Shown piece by piece: positions 27,701 through 40,379 of a stretch of DNA of 64,000 nucleotides. The notes beneath the pieces are model-generated. The model was not told the DNA's origin, did no database searches, and saw nothing but the letters and a program-made list of their open reading frames with translations. Within the stretch, counting starts at the first letter, position 1; each line of letters starts with the position of its first letter. Made by a program: the position numbers and the translations under genes. Location: NCBI GenBank assembly GCA_017163975.1, contig JAFFSR010000344.1, positions 186,001 through 250,000 of the forward strand. The letters are read 5' to 3'. The DNA is from Anastatus disparis (lineage: Eukaryota; Arthropoda; Insecta; Hymenoptera; Eupelmidae).

Positions 27701-30700
27701 AGATAATGTTAAAAAGATAGAAAATAAAGGGAAGAAAGCTGTTAGACAACAATTAATTTATTCTGAAGCATTGCAAAAACAATTAATAGAACGAAAAGAA
27801 GAAATGAAAACAGAATATAGCAAATCATTTTTTGCAAGGCTAGTATCCGGTAAAATTATAAAAAAATATAAACTGATGAAAAAAAAATTCTGTGTTAGTT
27901 AGCACTTACTTGCAACGTAAGCATTTGAACCTAGAAAAGCCGTCTTTTAAACGAAACATTCTTACAAATCGTATAGAAATAGCAAAAAGAGAAGTAAGAA
28001 AGTTTTTAGAAAGAGACGACAACAGTTCTATGTCTCCAGGTTCAAAGGATGTCATAACTAAGAATGGTATTACTGTGAGAAAAAGATTTCTATCAGATAC
28101 ATTAACTAGTTTATATAAAAAATATTGTCAAGAAGGATTATCATCAATTTCGAAAGCAACTTTTTTTCGATTAACACCTTTCTGGATTATCACTAAACGG
28201 GAAACAGATCGCGATACTACTTTGTGTAAAGCGCACGCTAATTTTGATTTTTTAGTTACAAAACTTGCCAAACTAAAGTATTTGCCTTCTTGTAGTGCAA
28301 AAACCGTTCTAGAAAAATTCAAATGTGACATCAAGAATAAAAATTGTATGTATAACGAATGCACTAAATGCAAAAAAGATTTCGTTATTAACAACAATAA
28401 TAAAGATCAATCACATTACTTTGAATGGGTTACATCAAAAGAAAACCGAGAAGGAAAAGGAGGAAAAATGTACCATGTAACACTCACTTCGAAAAAAAAA
28501 TTGAATGTAAAGTGACAGAAATGATCCAAAAATTTAATTTGACTGTACCTGGTTTTTTAAAACATTCATATGATACTTGGCATCAGTATAAAGCAGTTCA
28601 AGACATTGAATCTAATTTAAAATTGAATCAAATCAAAGTGATAATCGATTTCTCTCAAAATTATATTGGTAAATATGCCTCTGAAATTCAGTCTGTACAT
28701 TTTGGAGCCTCGAAATCACAAATCACTTTGCATTCAGGCGTTTTCTGCTATAGAGACAAGGACAATGACAAAATTAAATGTATTTCTTTTTGCACGGTGT
28801 CCGAATGCTTAAGACATGACGCTTCTGCAATTTGGGCTCATCTTCAACCTATATTTTTGTTGATTAAGAAAATGGTTCCGCAAGTAAATACTATTCATTT
28901 TCAAAGTGATGGGCCTTCTACGCAATATAAAAACAAAACAAATTTTGATCTTTTCCAACAGCACTGTACAAAACTAAGACTTGAAAAGGCTTCCTGGAAT
29001 TTTACGACGCCTGGGCATGGGAAAAGCAAAGCTGATGGCGCAGGTGGTACCGCGAAAACATTATGTGATCGAGCTGTACATGCTGGTCGAGACGTAATTT
29101 CTATCAATGACATAATTGAGGTTGTAGGTAAATCCTCAAAAATGCATGTTTTTCATGTAACTCAAAAAGACATAGAAAATATTGATCAGCTCGTGCGACC
29201 TCATATTAAATCAGCGCCAAAATCTCGGCAAATTTTTCAAATTTTATGGACCAAAAATAAACCTGATTTTTTGTATCTAAATTACCTTTCTTGCACTGAT
29301 CCATCATGTATGATTACTCCACCATGTGCACATTTTTCTTTAATTTCTAATGGTTGGTCTTTGCAGTTTATGACAAAATTGAACACAAAAAGAGAGAAAA
29401 TAAAAAAGAAAACCATTGGTAATGTTCAAAAATTGAAGCAAAAAAAAGAAAAGTTGAAGAGAATAGCGATTTAGAAGCTGAAACTTTAGCTGATATTCAA
29501 GTGTTGAATCCCAAAAAAAGAAAAGTGTCTAAGAAAAATTAAGTTTGAGAAGGAAGTAATATTAATATTCTAAAATCAAATAAAGAAATTTAAAAGCTAA
29601 AAAGATTTTTACAGAAAAGTAAAGATAGTTTGTATTGTAAACAAAAAATTATTTATTTTAATATGTTAACATAATTTTTTATGTTTTTGTTATTGTATGT
29701 TAAAGATGTATTATTATTGAATTTACGTTGATATTTTTTTCAATGATTTATTTATAAAAAAATAAAATATTTTGTACAGTTACTAAAATTGTGTTTCTTT
29801 TTTATTATATCGGATTTAAAAACGTGAATAATAAGTTAAATTTATGTAAAATTTGTCATTAAGATATTTATGTATAGATACATAATTATTTCTTTGATAT
29901 TATTACATATTTGCTAACTCAATAAATTTCGACTAAATTATTTTTTTTTTATTATTTTTTTTAATTATTTTTTTTAAGTTACCGAGCTTGAAAACTAAAT
30001 TTTCACATTTCTTAATCATGTTTCAAGGTTCAAAGAATAAGGAAAAATCGGTTAGTTGAGTGTGCCACTACTTTTTTAAAATTTTTTTCAAAATGTTGAA
30101 AGTCAAAAGTTTCAGAGATATGCCCATATATTAGACTTAATCCATTTTTTTAACTTTTTCTTAATTAATTTTTTATTACTCTCAATTGTTTTGAGATCAT
30201 TCGGTAGTAAATTATAAAGTCTTATAGCTACAGTATAACTATTTTTCTCACTAATCTTTTTAATCATTTTTGGCATTTGCAAACATTTTTTCCTAGTACT
30301 GCTATTTTGTACCTTATATTTATCCATCAATTCATGGTAATGAAACATTAATGACTCTAAAGAGAATAGTTGCTCTAAATTTAGGGGATAGTTTTCTATT
30401 TCAAAAGTGTTTTTATAAATTATTTTTAGTATTCTGTTTTGTAAACTTTGCAATGATCTTATATTACTTTTGTAAATGCCTCCTCAAGCAATTACAGTAC
30501 CGCTCAAAAGTTCGTAAAAATTTTTTTTTTTTTAACTCAACTTCAAACTGCAATATTTCGGAAACGGCTCGATGAATTTGAAAAATCCGGACGGCGTTTG
30601 AAAGATCAGACAGAGTACTATCATTTTGTGTCCTGCCAAATATTTTTATCCCTTTTTTTAACTCTATTTCTAATGATAGAAAAATTTTTTATTTTTACGA

Positions 30701-33700
30701 ATTTTTAAATTTCAATCAATCAAATGTAACTTTTTAAGAAATTGATAAAATTAAAAAATTCGAACGCGACTGAAAAGTAGAGTGAATTTTCTAAATCTTT
30801 ATGTTTAATGATTTTTTTGTATCTATTTCCTGCGTGTAGCTAAAAATGCGCAAAAGTGGAAAGTACAAGAAAATCAGTTTTAGATATGATAATATTTTCC
30901 AATATCGCGGGTCTATTTTTGTTTACATTTCAGCATGTGTTCAAATCTGTGTTCGTATATACATACGAAGAATCAAATTTGTAAATAACTTTAATTTATT
31001 CAAAAAGAGGACACTATCATTTATAATAATTGTGATAAAATTTGTGATAATTTTGTTAAAAGTATACAATACCGTTCATTAGTTCGTAAAAAAATTTTTT
31101 TTTAGAAACTCAACTTCAAACTGCGATATTTCGGAAATGACACGATAAATTTGAAAAATCTGGATGGCGTTTAAAAGATTAGACAAAATACTATCTTTTT
31201 GTATCTTGCTAATGAAAACCAAAATTGACTCGCGACATTGGAAAATATTATCATATCTAAAACTGATTTTCTTATACTTTCCATTTTCGCGCATTTTTAG
31301 CTACACGCAGGAAATAGATACAAAAAAATCATTAAACATAAAGATTTAGAAAATTCACTCTACTTTTCAGTCGCGTTCGAATTTTTTAATTTTATCAATT
31401 TCTTAAAAAGTTACATTTGATTGATTGAAATTTAAAAATTCGTAAAAATAAAAAATTTTTCTATTATTAGAAATAGAGTTAAAAAAAGGGATAAGAATAT
31501 TCGGCAGGACACAAAAAAATAGTATTTTGTCTGATCTTTCAAACGCCGTCCTGATTTTTCAAATTCATCGAGCCGTTTCCGAAATATCGCAGTTTGAAGT
31601 TGAGTTAAAAAAAAAAAATTTTTACGAACTTTTGAGCGGTACTGTATTCCATAACTAATTATGCTGTTAAATAATGCATAATATATTATAAGTAATGTTT
31701 TTGTATGCATAATATAAGCTAATTTGTAAAATATAAATGTAAGATATTTGATTTTCTTTATTAAGTTCTCTACGTTCATATCCCATCTCATATTCGGATC
31801 AAAAATAATTCCCAAGTATTTAAAATTTTCAACACCTTTTATTTTCTTATTATTAATTTCAACCTCTAAAGTTTTTGGAATACTATTCTTGTAATTACCA
31901 AAAGGCATAAATACTGTTTTTTCAACATTTAGAGTTAATTTGTTCCAAGCCAACCATACATTAACATATGCAAGATATTCATTCATTTTATCTTGTGTGG
32001 CTTGCCACGTTTTTTCTTCCGATATTATTGCCGTATCATCTGCATAAGATAATATGGAACCTTTTGGTAAATTATCCAACATATCATTAATGTATAGTAT
32101 AAAAATGAGAGGTCCTAATATTGTTCCCTGAGGAACACCTGTACTAATTTTACAATATTCACTTTTGGAATCCTGTATTTTTACTGATTGTTTTCTATTC
32201 GTTAAGTAATTTTTGAGTAGTTGGTTAGCATTCCCTCTGATACCATAATTATATAATTTATCAAGAAGTATTTCATGATTAACCGTATCAAACGCTTTGG
32301 CTAAATCTAAAAATGTGACGATTATAGGTTCACTTTTATCTAATTTATTGTATATTATATTCGATATATATTTCAAAGCGTCTTTGGTTCCCTTACCCTT
32401 AACAAAACCAAATTGATGTAAATTAATCAGTTTATTTTTCTGCACAAAATTATATATTCTATTATAGATTATTCTTTCGAAAATCTTAGCCACATTCGAA
32501 ATCAGTGATATCGGTCTGTAATTTGACACAATATGTTTATCATTTGCTTTATAAATTGGTATTATTTCTGCTATTTTAAGAACTTCTGGCCAAACAGACT
32601 TTTCCATGCACCGATTGAAAACATGGGCCAAAACTTCCGAAATATTTTCAGATATAGCTTTTAATATTTTCATATTTATGTTATCAACTGCACCAGACTT
32701 ATCCTTTAACCTATGTATTATCTTATGTACTTCAAAATAGTTTGTAGGTCTTAAATAAATTGTGTTTGAGACCATTGGTGGCAGTATTATTTTTTCTTTA
32801 GGTTGTTCGATTTTTTGGCTTAGTTTTTCTCCTATTTCAATATAATATTTATTTATATAATTGGACATTTCTATATTGTTATTTATAATTTTGTTATTTT
32901 CATCACGCAAATATTTTATGTTATTTTTTCTTTTTTTATCATTTAATTTATCATGTACATACTTCCATATATTTTTTGTATCATTTTTATTCTTTTCAAC
33001 TATTTTTCTTTCATACATTATTTTTGCTTCTTTAATTAAATTATTCAAAATTTTCGTATAGTTTTTGAAATCTTGTTTTAAGATTTCGTTGTTTGGATTT
33101 TTTTTCCATTGTTTATATAGATTATCTTTTGTATTACATGATTTTATAATTCTTTTAGTAATCCAAGATTTTCTTGGTTTATTTTTATCATTACTTTTAC
33201 TACTCTTTATTGCCAAGTTCATACAATTTTGAATTTCGCTAATTATAATTTCAATAGCTAAATCAGGATTTGTCTCAGTCTTTATTAATTCCCAGTTCCT
33301 GATTTTACAATATTTTTCAATTTATAATAGCTTATTTTACTGTAATTAACTTTATCAATTTCTTTAGAACATATATTTTCAGTCGTGACTATTAATGGAA
33401 AATGATCTGTAAAATCCAGACTTAATTTGTATGATTTAATATTTTTACCATCTGTTTTAATAAAAACATTATCTATGCAAGAACCTTCAGAATGGTTATC
33501 TTTTGGCCTTGTTACACCATTAAAGTAAGGTATGTATCCTTTTTCTAAGAAATTATTTAGGAAATCAAGACTGAGACAGTCCTGCTCCAAGATATCGATG
33601 TTAAAATACCCAATAATATAATGATTTTTGATATTTTTCTTTGTTTTTAAGAATCTTTCTAAATTTAATATAAATTCCGTTTTATGTAAGTTCTGTGATC

Positions 33701-36700
33701 TGTATATTCCGCTTATTTCTATATTTTCGTTATTTTGCATTTTGATTTTAGTATTTATTATACTTAGTTTACCATAATTCTCTGTACTAGTTGTCTCACA
33801 CAAGTTTTCACTAATATACATAACCACACCATCTGCTTTATTTAATCTACTATTATTGTAGTATATTTTGTACCCATTTATCCCATAGTATTTATAATGT
33901 TCAAGATTCCATGTCTTTGCACATACAATTATATTTGGCTTAGTCACCAAACCCTCAACCAACATTTGTAACCTTTCAAAATTTGCGTTTAAGCTTCTTA
34001 TATTCACATAAAGTATTAAGTTATTAGTATCACAAACATATCCGTTGAGAGTTTCAAGACTATCACAAATTTTTTCATTTTCTACTATATCTATATCATT
34101 ATTATGTGCCATTGCGTTTATTATTGTTTATATGCCGAGGTGAGTCGTCACTTAATAAACTGTTTCTGCTTCCCGTCAGTGCTTCTAGTATAGACGTCAT
34201 CGATTGTGTAGTTGTAGATCTTCTTTGGTAGTTTCCTGCTGTACCATCATATTTCGGTAAAATAGGCTTCATTGGATAATCAGTCTGTTCTATGTATTTT
34301 TTTACTTTTGATTTGAATATTGCACACGTGTCACTATCACATGCAGAGTGATTTGTATCATGGTTAGCTTGGTATTTGTTATTGCTGTAAATGCAATTAA
34401 CACATTGTAAAATATTTTTATTACAATGATTCGCCTCATGTTTCCCTGCAGATTTCGTACATGCCAACTCATTGTAGCATTTTGTTGTACTATGTCCAAA
34501 TCTTCCACATTTATAGCATGGTTTAACATTAATAATGTCATAGACCTTACATCTTTGGTGTCCCACAAAAATTTTATCATTGTTCTCTTTAATTTTCTTA
34601 TAAATTTCGACGTTTACCTCAATTATTGCAGTTTCTGTTTTAGATGTCTTATTGGTATACATATGCAAAACTTTGCAGGCGTTACTTGCTGATTTGTCAT
34701 TTTTGAAAATTTTTTTATTGATGTCTTCTTCAATATCAGTGACTTTACACTTATTAAATTTTTCTATTCCAACAATTTTAATTTTTGGGTTCATTAGTTG
34801 TTCTGTTGGTACTTTAAAACTATTTTGTGTTTTTTGTTTTAATAAGTTTTCTACAGTAGCTACACTTTCCTCATTCATGCAATCTATTACGACTTCGTCA
34901 TTACTTTTATAGCTTATTCTTTTCGTTTGTATATTCTTTTCTTTATTTAAGTAATGTAAAACAAAATGCTTTGCAGAAACTTTTCCTTCTTTTTTAGTTT
35001 TTTTAACTGTAATTTTTGGTATGCGTTTTTGCATTGGTTTCTTGTTTGTAATCACTTCTGCATAAGATTTTTTATATTGGTATTGCAATTTCTGATATTG
35101 ATGATTGTTATTGATATTGTTGCTATTCTTTTCTTTTTCGAGCAGTTCTTTTAATAAGGCGTTTTTATCTTCAAGTTCATTATGAAGTTGTTTTAATAAT
35201 GTATTTTCTATTTTGAAATTTTCCAATTCTGAGTTATTTTCATAAATTGTTTCATTATGATCTCCTTCTTGACCTGAAATTTCTTCTAATATTTCTTTTT
35301 TTAATTCTTCTCTTTGTTTTAGTTTTATTTGTGCTATTAATATTTTTGCATTTTCATTTAGTTCCACGTTATCATTTTTTGAAGTTAAGGTTATTTCGTC
35401 CACATGATCTGGACATATTACCAAGGTGTTACTGATATATTTTATATTATCTAATCTTTCAAAATCACTTTTATGGTAAACACTTTCACAAATTAGGCAC
35501 ACTACAGTTGTACACTTCTGTTTAGGATGACATTTAAAATATTTATCTTTAGACTTGTCGGGAGACACTTTCGCCTCCGACGCCATCTTGGCGTGATTTT
35601 TACATATACAAAAAATTACGTGATTTTGTTAGTAAAAAAATTTACGTAGCAAATGTGTCATCAATGGCTAGATAAATATTTCATAGAAATATTTATTAAG
35701 CCATTGGTGACACCTTTGCTATGTTCATAAAAAATAAAGTCACAGGATTGCACAAAAGGTGTAAGTCCAGTAATAGCTGTAAAATGACTCGCTACTAGTA
35801 AATCAAAAGTTTTGAAGATTCTCATATATTTTATACTTTTATAATTTATCAATTTTGTTAAAATTTATTAACCCCCCTGCCACCGTCGCCCCCTGTCACC
35901 AAATTCAAAAGCATGATTTAAATGGGAAACTGGACGAAATATTTTGTCATTCGGCGCAGGAGTGTTAACCGGCAATGTATCATATATAATAAAAAAAAAG
36001 TCGGGCTTATTCTGGCAATGTATCATATATAATCAAATGAAATAATTTTCTTGTTTTCCAATCAATTTAAATGAAACTTGGTACACTTTAGTTTTTGGGG
36101 TCACTGAATCTGAATCTGAGATCAAAATTGAATAATTCAAAATGGCGGATCTAAAATGGTGGCGACTAGATATTTTTTTAGTGTTGTATCGATGCTTTCT
36201 CATATACATTGACAAGAGTCTTTGCCATTTTGAGCACTGAAAGTGAATAATGCCGTGTCAGGTAACCGGTTAAATATAATTATTTAAATTATATTGTTTT
36301 TTGACATATGTATTAATTATTTTAAATTATATTTTATTTTAAATATTACGTTTATTTACATTTGTATTATATATAATTAGAATTAATAATACCTAACATA
36401 ACCTAATTTCTATCTTTGTACACTCGGAGAAATTTTATATGAAATATTACAAGAATGGTATCCCTTGAAATTTCTACAATTACGTGAGACAATAGACAAA
36501 CAGATTAAAAGCGCAAGAACAACAAGAGGCGGTAGGAACCATTTGCTGGCTGGCGACGCTGCAGTCAGGTGAGCGAAAAATATAAAATATTTTTTATACA
36601 GCGATTTACATTTTATCGAAACAGTAATATACTTCTAATATTGTCAGAAGCACTAGCCATATATATGTAGTATAATTATTCGTGATAATCTTGTTTGAAA

Positions 36701-39700
36701 AGTCTAAGCTCTTGTTATAAAACGAAAAATGCAGTGCAAAGTAGAGTTGGCATGAGCATGTGTATGTATCGTTCTTTAATATTCCTTTCTCTGTGGTACT
36801 TAGGAAAAATACCTATGTGTTTACATCGGTTCTATCACGTGCCACATTTTTCATTTCATGATAATAATTTAAACTTTGTAAACAAGAATATCATCAACAA
36901 TTATTTTACATAAATATATTTTATATGTTTCTCTCACCTGACCGCAGCGCCACCCTATATTGAGCGGAAAACGGTTACGTTTGTCTCTTAATATCATAGG
37001 AGACTGTTTGAGGCTCTTGCAAACATTATAGTTCAGTATATGAGTCGTGGCTGATCAAGGTCCTCGATTCTACCCGAGTTTTTTTTATGTATTTTGACCT
37101 AGTAAATCCGAATTTTTTTGGTAGAAAGTCTAAAAATGACGTATTTAATAATTATTAACAATTTTTATAAGCTAGTGATAAAAATCCGATTTTTATTAAA
37201 AAAAAAAAAAAAAAATTTATCATATAGTTTAGGTGATTTTAAGCAAAAAAGGTTCTAATGAATGTTCTACTAAAATGCTTTAAATCGGCGCAAAAAATCG
37301 CGACGTTAGAAAAAACGCGATTTTTAAAAATTTTTACAGTCTATAGCTCAATTTCTACTGCTTTAATTTAAACTTACAATAGCTTAAATTGTTTGTTAAA
37401 ATATAAACTTTAAGATTATGATAGTTGGCGACAGTATTTGTAATTATTTCATTACCCATTAATCGTTCAAACAAGTACCGTTCATGCGGATCCAAACAAG
37501 TAAGTTTGCCCGCGCGAAAACGGTACTTGTTTGAGCGATTAATGGTTATGAAATTATTATAAATGCTGTTGCCAGTTACTATAATCTTGAAGTTTACATT
37601 TTAACAAACAATTTAAACTATTGTGAGTTGAAATTAAAATAGTAGAAGCTGAGCTATGGAGTGTCAAAGTTTTAAAAAATCGCATTTCTAAAACTGCGAC
37701 TTTTTTGCGCTGATTTAGTGCATTTTAGAAAAACATTCATGAGAACCTTTTTTGCTCAAAATGACCTAAACTATATAATAAATTTTTTTTTTTAATAAAA
37801 AACGCATTTTTATTATTTATTTATAAAAATTGTTAATAATTATTAAATGCGCCATTTTCAAATTTTCTACTTAAAAAAATCGGATCCTGCAGGTCAAATT
37901 ACATGAAAAAAATTTGGGTAGAATCGAGGACCTCGATCGGCCACGACTTATATATTTTGCCCCTGGACTAGTAATATTTTGAAAGAGCTACAAGGCCTGG
38001 GACTCTTATCCAGAACTCAAGGAAATTTGAATGGATTCACTTAAGATGAGTTTGATGCACATTTTGCTGAGGTGTCAGTCTCGCCGCAGGATGATGGTAA
38101 GGAACGTAGTAGAGTTTTTTCTCAATGCAATTAAAGCAGATTCGCCTTTGAAGTTATTAATATTAATGACGTTATTCTTCAAATTCTTTTTTCATCACAG
38201 GCTCGTGGCGAGGATGATATTCCGCAAAGGAAGATACTTAAAACACTGTCATTTATAGGTAAATATCTTGTGATTTTGTTCAGTCTCTCTGAAACAGGCA
38301 CGTATTGTGCCAATAAAAAAGTGCTCTGCACCTAAATCGCCAAAAGATTTTAGACCCATTGCTATTCCATGTTTTTTCCAAGGTAATTGAAGATTGCCTA
38401 TGATCAATTGCAGGAGTAGATTGCGACTAACAAGATACTTGACCCTTTACAGACTGATTTTAAAAAACATCAATTGTTTCAAAATATAAATTGTCAAAAT
38501 ATCTATTGTTTTCTTTAGCAACAGCTTAAATAATTTGTTTGTTCTTTGAGCGACAGTAAATAAAATCGGTCTGTTAGCAGCGAATACTACGAAAATTTTT
38601 CAGTTCTTTTTAGCGACAATCACCAAAATCTGTCTGCTCTTTTTAGCGACTGTTAACAAAATCTATCTGCTTACTATAACAATAAAAAAAATTGTCTGCT
38701 CATTATAGCATTAATTACAATAATTGATCTGTCCTTAAAATTAACATTTAGAATTATCTGTCTGCTTTCTTTAGCGACAGTTGAAATTCATCTGTTCTGT
38801 ATAGCGACAGTTAAAAAAATTGGTCTGCTACCAGCGGCAATTTCAGAATTGAGTCTGCTCTCTTTAGCGATGGTTTGAAATATCTGCCCGATCTTTTTAG
38901 CAACAGTTAGACAATCTGTCTGTTTTCTTTGGCGACAGTTAAAATAATTTGTTTGCTCTTTTTAGCGACAGTAAATAAAATGAGTCTGCTAGCAGCGACC
39001 GTGATGAAAATTTGTCTGCTTTTTTAGCGACAGTTACCTAAATTTTTTTGATTTTATAAGCGATAATCATTTAAATTCGTCTGCTCTTTCTAGCGTTAGT
39101 TGGAAAATTGGTCTGCTATCAGCGACAATCACGAAAATTTGTCGGCTCTTTTTAGCGGTAGTTATTAAAATTTTTCTGCTCGTTTTAGCGACAATCACTA
39201 AAATTTATCTACACAGAAAGAAATTTGGCAATAGAAGATTTCAATGTTGATTGAAATACTAAATGAACATCCATTGAATAATACATTACTATTTTCGACT
39301 TTGTTAATGAAATAGTTGGTAATATATCATTTCAACGATCCTTGAAATACAGGATTCAATTCGCTTGACATCTGGGATGTCAAGTTTTGTGATTTTTTTT
39401 ATCTTTGTTGACATGTAGGATTTCAAGCATAGCATACGGTATTTCGAAGCTTCTTGAAATGTTATATTACAATTTTGAGAAAAATGCTTTACCAAATTTA
39501 GAATATATTATTTCAAATAATTTTGAAATCCTATATGATTAGAAAATTGTAATCATGCATTGCCAATTTTCTTCCTGTGTAGTTTTTTTAGTGATAGTTA
39601 ATAAAATCTTTTTAGCGATTCACAAAAATATATTATAAAAACCTTTAATACAGCAATATATTTTTATGCTGGTCTTAAGCCCAGAAGCTTTCGGTCTGAA

Positions 39701-39888
39701 AAAGTTGATGAAAATTGAAAAAGGTATTAAAATCACTGCAATTAGTAAAAAAAAATATTAAAAATTATGTTATACAAAATTTATTTCTTGACGAGACGTA
39801 ATTTCCTTCATCTTTTAACAAAATTTTATTTTTTCTGATTTGAAATTTTAACATTTATTCCTGAACAATTGTAATGCAGAGGAAGTTG

Positions 39889-39951
<63 letters not shown>

Positions 39952-40313
39952 AAACTGAGAGAGGAGTTCTGAGAAGGGGACACCTTATAAATATATCTTA
40001 TAATATTCGAAATTTTACTATATTGACATTGTAAATTTTCAATATTGTTTTGTAATATTTCAAAAATAGTCATAAGAACCACAGTTAAAGTACTACATTT
40101 CAATTATTATTTTAATAGAATTTCATACGGTACGCAACATTAAAATTCTGTAGATATTTTAATTATGTGCAAAGCTACAATTCTACCATATTATAATTTT
40201 ATTTTTAGATCATTCGAAAAACTGTAAAACTACCTAAACAAATTTTTATAAAAATCATCTGGAATATCGATGAGAACTGTACAGTTATAAAAAAATATAG
40301 CAATTTTCTAGGA

Positions 40314-40379
<66 letters not shown>

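Larger units (their letters stand above)
30127..35600 (-). mobile_element. LINE2: non-LTR retrotransposon, interrupted twice
   Basis: This is a two-ORF LINE on the minus strand: ORF1 35586-34102, ORF2 about 34112 down to 26027 across the insertions. ORF1 and ORF2 overlap by 11 bases (ATG of ORF2 inside the last codons of ORF1). There is no RNase H, and the tail is AATAAA repeats, fitting the Jockey/CR1 assemblage. A Tc1-type foldback (30495-31644) splits the RT C-terminal region and a DDE transposon splits the last codons from the 3' UTR. Confidence 0.85.

Noticed and set aside
33285..35586. Retrovirus-like gag-pol with zinc knuckle
   Set aside because: The knuckle belongs to a LINE ORF1: the downstream gene is an APE endonuclease plus LINE RT, with no protease, integrase or LTRs.
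39855..40103. 82-codon frame with an Ile-Tyr repeat
   Set aside because: It is the translation of a (TA)n microsatellite.
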